DNA from: Acidovorax sp. YS12
Lineage (GTDB): Bacteria; Pseudomonadota; Gammaproteobacteria; Burkholderiales; Burkholderiaceae_C
Direction of reading: 5' to 3'
NCBI GenBank assembly: GCA_021496925.1
Contig: CP053915.1
Coordinates: forward strand, 186,001 to 250,000
Length of the DNA: 64,000 nucleotides
The notes beneath the pieces were generated by a model. The model saw only the letters and a program-made list of their open reading frames with translations. It made no database searches and had not been told where the DNA came from. A program made the translations under genes and the position numbers. Shown piece by piece: positions 8,610 to 17,356 of the stretch. How positions within the stretch are numbered: position 1 is the first letter of the stretch; every line of letters begins with the position of its first letter.

Positions 8610-8670
8610 GTAGACGGGCGTAAAAAATAGTCGTACATTAACTATACGCGATCATCCTTCGGTCGTCTAC
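8610..8670. promoter_or_regulatory. Nested inverted repeats in the divergent WYL / MBL promoter region
   Basis: Three symmetric pairs lie in this 89-bp gap. GTAGACG 8610-8616 pairs with CGTCTAC 8664-8670. GCGTA 8618-8622 pairs with TACGC 8645-8649. ATAGT 8627-8631 pairs with ACTAT 8641-8645 with a 9-bp spacer. A dimeric WYL repressor binding here would control both divergent transcripts. Confidence 0.5.
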
Positions 8671-8682
8671 CCGGAGACCCCC

Positions 8683-9876
8683 ATGCCCACCACCATCACG
8701 TTTTTCCCCGTCGATAACGGGGACATGACCCTCATCAAGTTCGGCGACCTCGACGCAACCACCCTGCTGATCGACGTAAACATCCGGCAAGACGCCGACG
8801 ACCCTGACGGGGAAGCACGCGATGTCGCCAAGGATCTGCGTGATCGACTGAAGAAGGATGAGAACGGCAGGCCCTATGTCGATGCGTTCCTGCTGAGCCA
8901 CCCGGACCAAGACCATTGCCGAGGCCTGATGCGGCATTTCCACCTGGGGCCGCTGGACAAGTATTCGGATGACAAGAAGGACGACAAGGACAAGAAGATC
9001 GTGATCCGCGAGATGTGGTCGTCCCCGATCGTGTTTCGACGCGCCAGCAAGACGCACACCTTGAGCGACGACGCCAAGGCATTCAACACGGAGGCACGTC
9101 GGCGCGTACAACTGAACCGCGACAAGAATTTCGTCGTCGGGAACGGCGACCGCATCCAGATCATGGGCGAGGATATCGATGGAAAAACCGATGACCTCAC
9201 CTCGATTGTGCGGAAGGTGGACACGCGCTTCTCGACGATCAATGGCAAGAGTTCTGCATTCTTCTCTGCGTTTCTTTTGGCACCCCTGGATGCCCAGGAC
9301 GACGAAGAAGAGCAAGAGTGCCTGGCCAAGAACCAGTCCAGCGTGATCCTGAACATCACATTGGCCGCTGATGCACAGACGCCGGATGGCGCGAAGTTCC
9401 TTACTGGTGGCGATGCCGAGGTATTCATCTGGAACCGCCAGTGGCAGCGCCACAAGGCCGAAGCCGATGTGCTTGAGTACGACATCATGCAGGCACCGCA
9501 TCACTGTTCCTGGCATTCGCTGTCCTATGACAGTTGGTCGGACTACCGTGAAAAGGCCAAACTCGATGCCGATGCCCGCAAGGCGCTTTCGCAGACCCGC
9601 GACGGCGCCGTCATCGTCGCCAGTTGCAAGCCGATCGCAGACGACGACAGCGATCCACCCTGCATCCGCGCAAAGCGTGAGTACGTAGCAATCGTGGACG
9701 AAGCAAAAGGCGAGTTCTACTGCACGGGCGAATATCCGAGCGAAAAAACCGTGGAGCCCCTCGTTTTCACCGTCACCGCTCAGGGTGTGCAGCCTCCCTC
9801 GAAGAAGGAAGCCGGATCGAAGGCCGCCGCCGTGATCACCTCCGCGCGCACTCCCATGCCGCACGGGGCATCATGA
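8683..9876 (+). CDS. Metallo-beta-lactamase-fold hydrolase (ComEC-like), first of two
   Basis: 397 residues. The metal-binding motif LLSHPDQDHCRG (H73, D75, D77, H78) and the later TGGDAE (D244) and APHHCS (H273) match ComEC-type MBL domains, which act on nucleic acids or nucleotides. The C-terminal about 35 residues (from roughly 363) are Ser/Lys/Ala/Pro rich and look disordered. GGAG 6 bases upstream supports the ATG. It overlaps the E2-E1-JAB gene by ATGA, so the two are translationally coupled. Substrate unknown; MBL genes are known neighbours of prokaryotic E1/E2/JAB genes. Confidence 0.85.
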   Translation: MPTTITFFPVDNGDMTLIKFGDLDATTLLIDVNIRQDADDPDGEARDVAKDLRDRLKKDENGRPYVDAFLLSHPDQDHCRGLMRHFHLGPLDKYSDDKKDDKDKKIVIREMWSSPIVFRRASKTHTLSDDAKAFNTEARRRVQLNRDKNFVVGNGDRIQIMGEDIDGKTDDLTSIVRKVDTRFSTINGKSSAFFSAFLLAPLDAQDDEEEQECLAKNQSSVILNITLAADAQTPDGAKFLTGGDAEVFIWNRQWQRHKAEADVLEYDIMQAPHHCSWHSLSYDSWSDYREKAKLDADARKALSQTRDGAVIVASCKPIADDDSDPPCIRAKREYVAIVDEAKGEFYCTGEYPSEKTVEPLVFTVTAQGVQPPSKKEAGSKAAAVITSARTPMPHGAS

Positions 9877-12128
9877 CCGGTACCATTGCGGACGCATTGC
9901 ATCAACTTCAGCGGCATCGAGGCCTTGTCCGCGTTGGCGAGCCAAGGGAAAGTGGTGAATCGACGCAGATTGAAGTCGATGTTGCTGTTCAACTGCCGAG
10001 CAGGTCTCGGCGCAATGGCGTATCCGAGACCGGAGTGCGCTCGGTCGAGACATGTGTTCTGGTATTCGGCCGTAGCTGGCCCATGTCCGCCCCCAAGCCT
10101 TTTTTGCGTGCGGACTTCCCACTCAACTTGCCGCACATCAATCCCCATCGCGAAGGCGAGTTGGTCTCGCCTTGCCTGTTCGAGGGGTCGTTGGACGAGC
10201 TGCTGCATCGATTTGGTCTGGACGCCATTGTCGATCAGTTGATCGTTTGGCTGCACAAGGCCGCAGCCGGGACGTTGCTGGACCTTGAGCAGGGGTGGGA
10301 GCCGACGCGACGAGACAGTTGTCCTTCGACCGTGATATTCAGTGCCGAAAAGGTTGCTGCCGCTGCTCCCGCTGATGGCACGATTTTGGTAGTCCCCGCA
10401 GGCTACGTGACGATTGATGGCGGTCTGTACGCCATCGTCAACGCCGAACTGACCGCGCAAGTCGATCTTGTGTTTTCCCAAGACGTTCACAACGACAAGC
10501 TGGGTAAATGGGGGAATGGACATGTTGCGGCCTTCATCGCACGCGCTCCAATGACCGGGGGGCACCCGCATGTGGTTGGCCACTATCAACCAGAGACGGT
10601 TGTCGATCTCGCGACGTTGCTTGATCGAGCAGGGGAACTCGGCATCGATCGCGATGCTTTGACCCAGGGGTTAGACGGCTACTACGGGCGCTCGATCCTG
10701 GACACGCAGCAGGACTCGCGTGGCTGGGTGCATGGCTTGTACGCGATTGTGATTCTGGCTGTACAAAGGCCAGCGTCGCTGGTGGGCTCCCCAGGGAGAA
10801 GTGTCGAGGTATTGCCCTACGTGGTGCACTATGAACTCAACGCTCAATCACTCTTGGAGCGAAACGCCACGGTTCACCCGGCATTTCACGCGCATGCGTT
10901 GTCTCCCGAATTGCTAGCAAGGACGTCCGGCATTCCATCCGCTGCCACGTCGCAGTCCCTGGTCGTGCTTGGCTGCGGAAGCGTGGGATCGAAAATTGCG
11001 CTGCAACTGGGGCGAGCGGGTTTCGGCTCAATGACCTTCGTCGATAACGAATCCATGTCGCCTCACAACGCGGCGCGACATGCACTCATTGAGCGGACAT
11101 CGGTGCTGGTCCCACCGCGGAAGTCTGCGTTGATGAAGACGGCTTTTGATTCGCTGACGCATCCTCAGTCGCGGGCGTTCGACGTTGATGCAGTGACTCT
11201 CTTGGTCGATCCAGCGCAGTTTGCTGCGACCGTTCCGCAGGATGCGGCCCTCATCGTGGATACGACCGCCTCGCTGCGGGTGTTGGCCGCCGAAACAAAA
11301 TCAACGGCGCTGAACCAATCCCCTGCGCGGCTGGCAAGGATCGTGATGTATGGGCAGGGGCGCTGTGTCGCGGTTCTGCTCGAAGGAGCTGGTCGGTCCG
11401 GTCGGGTTGATGACCTCACGGCATTCTTGTTCGAGTGCTGCAGATTTTTGCCGGAACTGCGTGCCTCGATTGCCGGTGATACGTCTGAGCCGACGCGCAT
11501 CTTTGTGGGCGACAACTGCCGTTCACTGACGATGCCAATGTCCGATGCCTTTGTTTCGCGTTCTGCGTCATTGGCTGGTCTGCAACTGGAGCGCTGGCTC
11601 GTTGATGGGCTTCCCAAGGAGGCGACGCTCTGCGCCGGGATCTCGGATGCCGAAGGTCTCGGCATGGCATGGAGCCGCGCCAGCCTTGGCTCGACCACCG
11701 TACTCGACGTAGCGGACGATGGTGGCTGGAGCATTCGGATTCTGCACTCGGTCGCGCAAGCGATCCATGCTGATGCGCTGCGCTGGGGAGCACGGGAAAC
11801 AGGCGGCGCCTTGGTCGGCCGCATCTCGTTTGAAAATAGAACCATCACCATTGCGGGCCTTGTTGAGGCACCACCTGATAGCGTGCGAGAGCCGGCCCGT
11901 TTCATCCTCGGAACCAATGGGCTTGTTCAAAATTTGCGTGCCGCAAACGCTGCTTCTTTGGGCTATCTCGCCTTCATCGGCACCTGGCACAGTCACCCGA
12001 AAGGCGGCGCACATTCGGGTATAGACCGAAATACATTGCGAGGCATCGCAGAGGATGCTGGCGGCCTTCCCGCCGTGTCGCTGGTGTGGACTCCAACAGG
12101 ACTCACGTGTGCGGTGGATCGCTGGTAG
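9873..12128 (+). CDS. E2-E1-JAB triple fusion: ubiquitin-like conjugation and deconjugation enzyme
   Basis: A 751-residue protein. N-terminal E2-like domain (about 1-150): FLRADFPLNLPHINPH with H88 and the probable catalytic C101 (LVSPCLFEGS), then WLHKAAAGTL. After a linker of unknown fold comes a ThiF/E1 adenylation domain with GCGSVG (367-372) and acidic D391 (VDNESMSPHNAARH). The C-terminal JAB/MPN+ domain has E642 (RETGGALVGR) and HSHP...SGID (H706, H708, S715, D718), one residue shorter than the usual JAMM spacing. CBASS Cap2 and Cap3 carry the same activities on two proteins; here they are fused. No ubiquitin-like protein or CD-NTase gene is adjacent, so the target is unknown. It starts by ATGA overlap with the first MBL gene. 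Confidence 0.9.
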   Translation: MTGTIADALHQLQRHRGLVRVGEPRESGESTQIEVDVAVQLPSRSRRNGVSETGVRSVETCVLVFGRSWPMSAPKPFLRADFPLNLPHINPHREGELVSPCLFEGSLDELLHRFGLDAIVDQLIVWLHKAAAGTLLDLEQGWEPTRRDSCPSTVIFSAEKVAAAAPADGTILVVPAGYVTIDGGLYAIVNAELTAQVDLVFSQDVHNDKLGKWGNGHVAAFIARAPMTGGHPHVVGHYQPETVVDLATLLDRAGELGIDRDALTQGLDGYYGRSILDTQQDSRGWVHGLYAIVILAVQRPASLVGSPGRSVEVLPYVVHYELNAQSLLERNATVHPAFHAHALSPELLARTSGIPSAATSQSLVVLGCGSVGSKIALQLGRAGFGSMTFVDNESMSPHNAARHALIERTSVLVPPRKSALMKTAFDSLTHPQSRAFDVDAVTLLVDPAQFAATVPQDAALIVDTTASLRVLAAETKSTALNQSPARLARIVMYGQGRCVAVLLEGAGRSGRVDDLTAFLFECCRFLPELRASIAGDTSEPTRIFVGDNCRSLTMPMSDAFVSRSASLAGLQLERWLVDGLPKEATLCAGISDAEGLGMAWSRASLGSTTVLDVADDGGWSIRILHSVAQAIHADALRWGARETGGALVGRISFENRTITIAGLVEAPPDSVREPARFILGTNGLVQNLRAANAASLGYLAFIGTWHSHPKGGAHSGIDRNTLRGIAEDAGGLPAVSLVWTPTGLTCAVDRW

Positions 12129-12180
12129 GTGTGAAGCCACCGGCACTTTGTTGGCATAGAACAAGAGGGATGTATGATGT

Positions 12181-13251
12181 ATGGCTGATTACTTCGAGAT
12201 CGATTTTCTTGGCGTCGAAACCGCGAAAAGCGGCGATGCGATTACGCTGCGCTACTCGGTAAATGGTACGGAGGGTGTGCACGTCGTTGACGGTGGGTAT
12301 CTGGATACAGGGGATCAGATCGTCGAGCATCTGAAGACGTTCTATGGAACCACAGTCATCGACCATGTGATCCTCACGCACCCCGATCGCGATCACGCCA
12401 ATGGGCTGCGAAAAGTCCTGGAGCAATGCACGGTCAAGAATCTATGGATTAACCGGCCGTGGATATACGCAGACCAGTTGATCGATCGCTTTGAAACCTA
12501 TGAATCGGTTGAAGCACTGCGACGGAAGCTGCGCTCCATCTACGATGCCACGGCAATTCTTGAGGATCTTGCGGTGGCGAAGAAAATTCCAATCCATGCG
12601 CCTCTTCAGGGGCAGAGCATCGGCCCGTTCACGGTCATGGCTCCTACCATGGAACGCTACCTGGACCTGATCGTGGACTCCGCGAAGACTCCGGAAGCTG
12701 TTGAAGAAAGTGCTCTAGATAGCACGCTGAGCAGCATATTCCGGGCGGTGAAGGCTGCTACCGCCTACATCAAGTCCTTGTGGGGGGAGGAATATTTCCC
12801 GCCCGAGCCGACCAGTCGTGAAAATGAAATGAGCGTGGTGCAGTCGGCCGTCTTGAACGGTCATCGTGTCATGCTTACTGGCGATGCTGGGCGTGAGGCG
12901 CTGCAAGAAGTGATTGACTACGCGCCTTTCGCCGGGCTTGCGCTACCGGGCATTCGGTATTTTCAGGTGCCTCACCACGGTGGGCGGCACAATGTCTCGA
13001 CTGAAATTCTGGACCAATTGGTTGGCCCACGCTTGGACAGCATGCCGGACAAGCATACTTGGAATGCAATCTGCAGCTCTGCCAAGGCGGATGAGGATCA
13101 TCCGCGGAAGTCGGTGATTCGTGCCATATTGCACCGGGGCGGACACTGGGCTGCGACCGAAAGCCAGAACATACGCATCGGGGCAGGCATCACCCGTGAG
13201 GGCTGGGTACCGATTCCCCAAGCGGCATATCCCGAAGATCAAGAAAACTGA
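12181..13251 (+). CDS. Metallo-beta-lactamase-fold hydrolase, second of two
   Basis: 356 residues. It shows ILTHPDRDHANG (H67, D69, D71, H72), then MLTGDAGREAL and FQVPHHGGRHN, the three metal-site motifs of ComEC-like MBL proteins. It differs clearly from the MBL at 8683 and lacks that protein's charged insertions and loose tail. AGAGGGA at 12164-12170 supports the ATG; two nearby upstream ATGs are out of frame. It lies 52 bases after the E2-E1-JAB gene and closes the operon. Two distinct MBL enzymes around one conjugation enzyme suggests a nucleotide-related substrate, but nothing in the sequence proves this. Confidence 0.85.
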   Translation: MADYFEIDFLGVETAKSGDAITLRYSVNGTEGVHVVDGGYLDTGDQIVEHLKTFYGTTVIDHVILTHPDRDHANGLRKVLEQCTVKNLWINRPWIYADQLIDRFETYESVEALRRKLRSIYDATAILEDLAVAKKIPIHAPLQGQSIGPFTVMAPTMERYLDLIVDSAKTPEAVEESALDSTLSSIFRAVKAATAYIKSLWGEEYFPPEPTSRENEMSVVQSAVLNGHRVMLTGDAGREALQEVIDYAPFAGLALPGIRYFQVPHHGGRHNVSTEILDQLVGPRLDSMPDKHTWNAICSSAKADEDHPRKSVIRAILHRGGHWAATESQNIRIGAGITREGWVPIPQAAYPEDQEN

Positions 13252-13622
13252 CGGTGATTGAAGTTGGCACGGATTTTCGACTTCTGATCTGCCGACAATT
13301 TTGCGTGCATCCCGGCGTTCTGCCGTCGGGCTCGCGGGCGGTGCCCCGCGCCACGTGCCGTGGCGCGGCCATCCGGCTTTGATCCCTGACGCCTCCGGCC
13401 CTTGAGGGCCTGCGCGCTGCGCTTGCCCAACCGTCATATCTGCGGGTGGTGAGCTGTGGGCGGTCTTGCTGTTCCCTTCACCGTATCACGGCGTTCTCGC
13501 CGTCAAGGGCTGCGCGCCGTCGGCGCTTGCGGCCGTGGCCGTCTTCGACCCTGTGACGGCTTGCGCTGCGCCGTGCTGGGGCCGGTTCCAGGCAATTCCG
13601 CCTGAGCAACCGGAGCACGATC
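13252..13622. other. Gene-free GC-rich stretch and long radC leader
   Basis: No credible ORF. The first part (13310-13430) resembles other GC-rich leaders of this element, ending in gcctgcgcgctgcgcttgcc. The second part (13456-13622) is duplicated before the DUF2958 gene at 14241-14409. Confidence 0.6.
13456..13516 (+). repeat. Direct repeat copy 1 of a 61-bp leader element
   Basis: Matches 14241-14301 at 60 of 61 positions. Both copies are followed by a diverged but related stretch ending in a gcaattccgcc motif, then the start of a gene (radC here, DUF2958 there). Confidence 0.85.
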
Positions 13623-14129
13623 ATGTCGCAACTTTCTCTGTCTCTCGATTCTTCGCTACTGGTGCGTGACGCACAGGGGCGCTATCTGCTGGCGTCGGCG
13701 GACCAGATTCTGGCAGCGGCACGCCAGGTCATCGACCAGAAGAACCCACGCGGGACACTGTTTACTTCGCCGGCGCTGGTCAAGGACTATCTGCGCACCA
13801 AGCTGGCCAGTTTCGGGCATGAGGTCTTCGCGGCGCTGTTTCTCGACAGCCAGCATCGTCTGATCGAGTACGTGGAACTGTTCCGCGGCACCATCGACCA
13901 AGCATCGGTGTATCCGCGCGAGGTCGTGAAGGAGGCCCTGCGGCTCAACGCGGCAGCGGTGGTCTTTTCGCACAACCATCCGAGCGGGAGTCCCGAGCCG
14001 AGCCAGGCCGACAGGGTTCTGACTCAGCGCCTCAAGGAGGCCCTGGCGCTGGTGGACGTGCGCACGCTGGATCACATCGTCGTTGGCGGTGCAGTCACCA
14101 CGTCATTCGCCGAGTGTGGCCTGCTCTGA
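13623..14129 (+). CDS. radC: RadC-family JAB/MPN-domain protein
   Basis: 168 residues, mostly the RadC JAB domain. The metal motif FSHNHPSGSPEPSQAD matches the HNHPSG-x3-PS-x2-D signature, with the catalytic Glu likely in EYVELFRGT. The N-terminal helix-hairpin-helix of chromosomal RadC is absent, as usual for the short plasmid and ICE versions (YeeS type). Such genes are a standing part of Tn4371-like and related backbones; their role is unclear, possibly in DNA processing during transfer. Upstream lies a long leader duplicated before the next gene, and a strong terminator follows. Confidence 0.9.
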   Translation: MSQLSLSLDSSLLVRDAQGRYLLASADQILAAARQVIDQKNPRGTLFTSPALVKDYLRTKLASFGHEVFAALFLDSQHRLIEYVELFRGTIDQASVYPREVVKEALRLNAAAVVFSHNHPSGSPEPSQADRVLTQRLKEALALVDVRTLDHIVVGGAVTTSFAECGLL

Positions 14130-14134
14130 CCTTT

Positions 14135-14155
14135 GGGGGCTTCGGCCCCCTTTTT
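14135..14155 (+). terminator. Terminator after radC
   Basis: GGGGGC-TTCG-GCCCCC (14135-14150) followed by five T. A textbook UUCG hairpin six bases after the radC stop. Confidence 0.9.
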
Positions 14156-14240
14156 GCTGCGCCCAGCGGCGCGACTTCGGCCATCGCGGGCCTGCGCGTG
14201 CTGCGCACTTGCCGAAGGCAGGTCTGTGTGGGTGGTGGTG

Positions 14241-14301
14241 GTGGGCGGTCTTGCTGTTCCCTTCACGGTATCACGGCGTTCTCGCCGTCAAGGGCTGCGC
14301 G
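14241..14301 (+). repeat. Direct repeat copy 2 of the 61-bp leader element
   Basis: Second copy of the 13456-13516 sequence, in the 280-bp gap between radC and the DUF2958 gene. The gap contains no gene. Confidence 0.85.
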
Positions 14302-14409
14302 TGCAAGCACGCTGGCGGCCTCCGGCCGTCTTCGACCCCTGACCACTTGCGCTGCGCCGTGACCTGGAGGTGACGGGCAATTCCGCCCGGCAATCTTCAG
14401 GAGTTCACC

Positions 14410-14754
14410 ATGAACAACGCACTCATCACCGACAAGCAGCACGCAGTGCTGCTGGCCAACGGCCGCGAATCTTTGGAAAACCCGGACTTTGATCCGGCCC
14501 CCGTGGTCAAGCTGTTCACGCCGGACGCCGGCGCGACCTGGCTGCTGACTGAGATTGATCCCGACGACCACGCCTTTGGTCTTTGCGACCTGGGCTTGGG
14601 GGCACCGGAAATCGGCTGGGTCAGCTTGGGCGAGTTGGCGACTGTGCGCGGGGGGCTAGGCTTGCCAATTGAGCGCGATCTGTCTTTCCGTGCCGAGAAG
14701 AAGTTGAGCGCCTATGCGTGCGATGCGCGGCTGGCCGGGCGGATCGTTGTCTAA
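14410..14754 (+). CDS. DUF2958 protein, first copy
   Basis: 114 residues fitting DUF2958: N-terminal helix ITDKQHAVLLANGRES, then PVVKLFTPDAGATWLLTEID and the conserved FGLCDLGLGAPEIGWVSL. These small cytosolic proteins are typical of conjugative elements and have no established biochemical role. AGGAG precedes the ATG and a perfect hairpin terminator follows. A diverged paralogue lies at 22984-23334, so the element carries two. Confidence 0.88.
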   Translation: MNNALITDKQHAVLLANGRESLENPDFDPAPVVKLFTPDAGATWLLTEIDPDDHAFGLCDLGLGAPEIGWVSLGELATVRGGLGLPIERDLSFRAEKKLSAYACDARLAGRIVV

Positions 14755-14780
14755 CCCGGCCCTGGGCGGGTCGCCCAGCA

Positions 14781-14807
14781 GCGCATCCCGTATCGGGATG
14801 CGCTTTA
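14781..14807 (+). terminator. Terminator after DUF2958 gene
   Basis: GCGCATCCCG (14781-14790) pairs perfectly with CGGGATGCGC (14794-14803) across a TAT loop, followed by TTT. Confidence 0.8.
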
Positions 14808-14815
14808 CTACATCG

Positions 14816-15742
14816 TCAGCGAGGCCAGTCGTCGCTACGAACACCTTCAAAGAAGCCAGGGCCGACTTCGATACGCAGTGAGGAGTGGAGGCGCAAGATC
14901 TTCTGCGCTATCTCGGGCGATGCGTAGTCCGTGAAGTCGAGGAGGTAGCCATAAACCATTTCACCGCTACTTCCGTCCAGCTCTATTGCTTCTACATCGG
15001 CGAGATTGCCAACCTCATGCAGTTCGAGGCCCAGCAGTTCGGCATAGGCTTGCGATACGCTGCGCGGCGGTGGCTCGCCATCGTAGTCGTCATCCCCCCA
15101 ATTTGTATCGAGTTCCGCTTTGGTGACTTGGCAGTCCACTGACCCAAAGCACTGGCTGCCCAATCGTTCCATGCTCAAAGTGCCCTCCACATTCACGATG
15201 TGGCCCGCGTAGGGACGCTCAGTGTCGATGCCCAAGCCAACATGGCCGTTCAGGTCGATTTCCAGAGAGCTGCCAACGAGGACGTTTTCAGACTCGACCT
15301 CGAAATCGAAATAAACCTCATCAATGCCATCGTAATTGGCGTTGGCCATCTCGCTGTTCACGTCATCGTCTTCGATGACCACCTGATCTACATGCTCACG
15401 CAAGTAGTTGTCGAAGTCCGTATGAGAGGCGTGAATGTGTGTACGAGGCGCCCGCTCTTTGAAGGCTGCGTCGATCAACTTGTGCAGTTGGCTTGGCGTG
15501 GGGGCGGCGCTAAGTTCGCTGGCGCGCTGATCGAGCTGGTCGTAGTCGAGTACAACGTGGTGGACGTTGCCCAAATCTTGGGGTTCGAGCGCGGCTACCT
15601 GCGCAGCTTGGTAGGCGGCAAGGCTCTTGTAGCCAAGTGCGGCAACGATGAGTTGCTGCGCGTGGCCAAGCTGTACAGGTGCGGCCACGGAAGCGCTGTT
15701 CTTGCGAACAGAATGGGCAAGGTCGGAAATGCCGATGGGCAT
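14816..15742 (-). CDS. Hypothetical acidic protein with glyoxalase-related N-terminal region
   Basis: 308 residues, very acidic. The N-terminus (LGHAQQLIVAALGYKSLAAY, about 25-45) resembles a domain found in proteins called glyoxalase-related in conjugative elements. The rest (for example VVIEDDDVNSEMANANYDGI) has no motif I can assign. AGGAGA 7 bases before the ATG supports the start. It is transcribed against its neighbours and lies inside the maintenance backbone. Function unknown. Confidence 0.65.
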   Translation of the reverse strand: MPIGISDLAHSVRKNSASVAAPVQLGHAQQLIVAALGYKSLAAYQAAQVAALEPQDLGNVHHVVLDYDQLDQRASELSAAPTPSQLHKLIDAAFKERAPRTHIHASHTDFDNYLREHVDQVVIEDDDVNSEMANANYDGIDEVYFDFEVESENVLVGSSLEIDLNGHVGLGIDTERPYAGHIVNVEGTLSMERLGSQCFGSVDCQVTKAELDTNWGDDDYDGEPPPRSVSQAYAELLGLELHEVGNLADVEAIELDGSSGEMVYGYLLDFTDYASPEIAQKILRLHSSLRIEVGPGFFEGVRSDDWPR

Positions 15743-16448
15743 ACGATTCTCCTGATTTCAGCGCAGACCAATCGAGCGATTACTTGGCCTACGCCCAGGC
15801 GATATCGCATGGTGGTGGCAAGAAATACGGGGGAAAGCAAAACGCAGTCTTGATTGAGCCGCTCGAAGCTCAGGCGGACAGGGCCTTGCCCACATTGTCC
15901 GTGAAAAATCGACCAAAGACAAATTCCACGATGCCCGAACTGCTGGGCGTCCCCGGCCACCTGGGAGATGGCCGGTCGCGCTGTCGTGCTGCGCATCGAC
16001 CCCCCTGCGGGGTTTCGCCCCTGATGGGCTTCCATCGTTCCCTCGCTCCGCTCGGCTGACGCCTCCGGCCCGGCTTCCAGCTTCGGGCCTGCGCGCTTCG
16101 CTTGCCGTGCGGTTCGGCACAGAGGGATGGCCGTTGCCATGTCCAGCCGTCTCCCCTGACTTCATCACCTTGTCCGCGACTGTAGCCCGCGCCCGTGCGC
16201 CGTCAAGGCGCGCAGGGCCGTGTCCTCGGCTTCGCCTGCGGGCCGCACCAACCCTGCGCTTGCCTCCTTGACGGCACCCGTTCGCGTGCTCCTGACCGTC
16301 GCGGGCGATGAACTCAGGAAAGACGGTGGCAACAGGGCCAACCGGGTTCCTCGTGCCGACCGCACCGAACAGCCAAAAGGCTGGGCTCCGAATCTAGGAA
16401 TCCGGTGTGCGGTTTGAACAGCAAACCCTTTTCGTCAGGAGAAAGACC
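15743..16448. other. 706-bp gene-free stretch with GC-rich leader repeats
   Basis: Open frames here are short and have no family resemblance. Positions 16043-16111 contain the motif gacgcctccggcc and a tail like those at 13384-13426, so this is another member of the GC-rich leader family, placed ahead of the DUF932 gene. Confidence 0.5.
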
Positions 16449-17276
16449 ATGCAACTCGCATCCCGTTTCGCTTCCCGTTCCCCGTCGCTGCGCAGCGACT
16501 ACCCGCTGTCCGATGACCAGATTCGCCGCGTGGCCCCGTCCATCTTCGCGGATGCCCCACACGAGAGCCGTTCCGAGCGGTACAGCTACATCCCCACCGC
16601 CACGGTGCTGACCGAGCTTCGCAAGGAGGGGTTTCAACCCTTCATGGTGACGCAGACCCGCGTGCGCGATGAAGGCCGCCGCGAGCACACCAAACACATG
16701 ATTCGCCTGCGCCACGCCAGCCAGATCAACGGCGCGGAAGCTAATGAAATCGTGTTGCTGAACTCGCACGACGGCACCAGCAGCTATCAGATGCTGGCCG
16801 GGATGTTCCGGTTCGTGTGCAGCAATGGCCTTGTGTGCGGCGACACCGTGGCGGATGTGCGCGTACCCCACAAAGGCGACGTGGCCGGGCACGTCATCGA
16901 AGGCGCTTTCGAGGTGTTGAGCGGCTTTGAGCGAGTGAAGGAATCCCGTGACCTGATGCGCAGCATCACGCTGGACGAAGGCGAGGCCGAAGTATTCGCC
17001 CGCGCTGCGCTGTCGCTCAAGTACGACGACCCCGACAAGCCCGCGCCCGTCACCGAATCGCAAATCCTGATGCCGCGCCGGTTCGACGACCGCCGCCCGG
17101 ACTTGTGGAGCGTGTTCAACCGCACGCAGGAGAACCTGACCAAAGGCGGATTGCATGGCCGCAGCGCCAACGGACGCCGCCAACGTACCCGCCCCGTGCA
17201 GGGCATTGATTCCGATGTGCGCCTGAACCGCGCCCTGTGGCTGCTGGCCGATGGCCTGCGCCAGTTGAAAGCCTGA
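16449..17276 (+). CDS. DUF932 protein
   Basis: 275 residues of the DUF932 family (phage and plasmid-like protein TIGR03299 type). Typical blocks are visible: YSYIPTATVLTELRKEG, then HMIRLRH, the central NSHDGTSSYQMLAGMFRFVC, and FEVLSGFERV. Members occur on many plasmids and ICEs next to ParB and RadC; function is unproven. AGGAGA at 16437-16442 fixes the ATG at 16449, although the frame is open 14 codons upstream. The ParB gene follows after 80 bases, so they likely share a transcript. Confidence 0.9.
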   Translation: MQLASRFASRSPSLRSDYPLSDDQIRRVAPSIFADAPHESRSERYSYIPTATVLTELRKEGFQPFMVTQTRVRDEGRREHTKHMIRLRHASQINGAEANEIVLLNSHDGTSSYQMLAGMFRFVCSNGLVCGDTVADVRVPHKGDVAGHVIEGAFEVLSGFERVKESRDLMRSITLDEGEAEVFARAALSLKYDDPDKPAPVTESQILMPRRFDDRRPDLWSVFNRTQENLTKGGLHGRSANGRRQRTRPVQGIDSDVRLNRALWLLADGLRQLKA

Positions 17277-17356
17277 TTCCCCACGCGGCAGGGGAAGGCA
17301 GCAGCCCTTGCCGCTTCTTTTGCTGCTGCATTCCTTAACCGCAAGGAGTTATCACC

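Noticed and set aside
6896..13251. Calling the E2-E1-JAB locus a CBASS system
   Set aside because: No CD-NTase gene is present, and E2, E1 and JAB are on one chain beside MBL enzymes.
4700..13251. Restriction-modification or BREX locus
   Set aside because: No methylase, helicase, PglX/PglZ or specificity subunit motifs in the island, despite the WYL regulator and nuclease-like protein.
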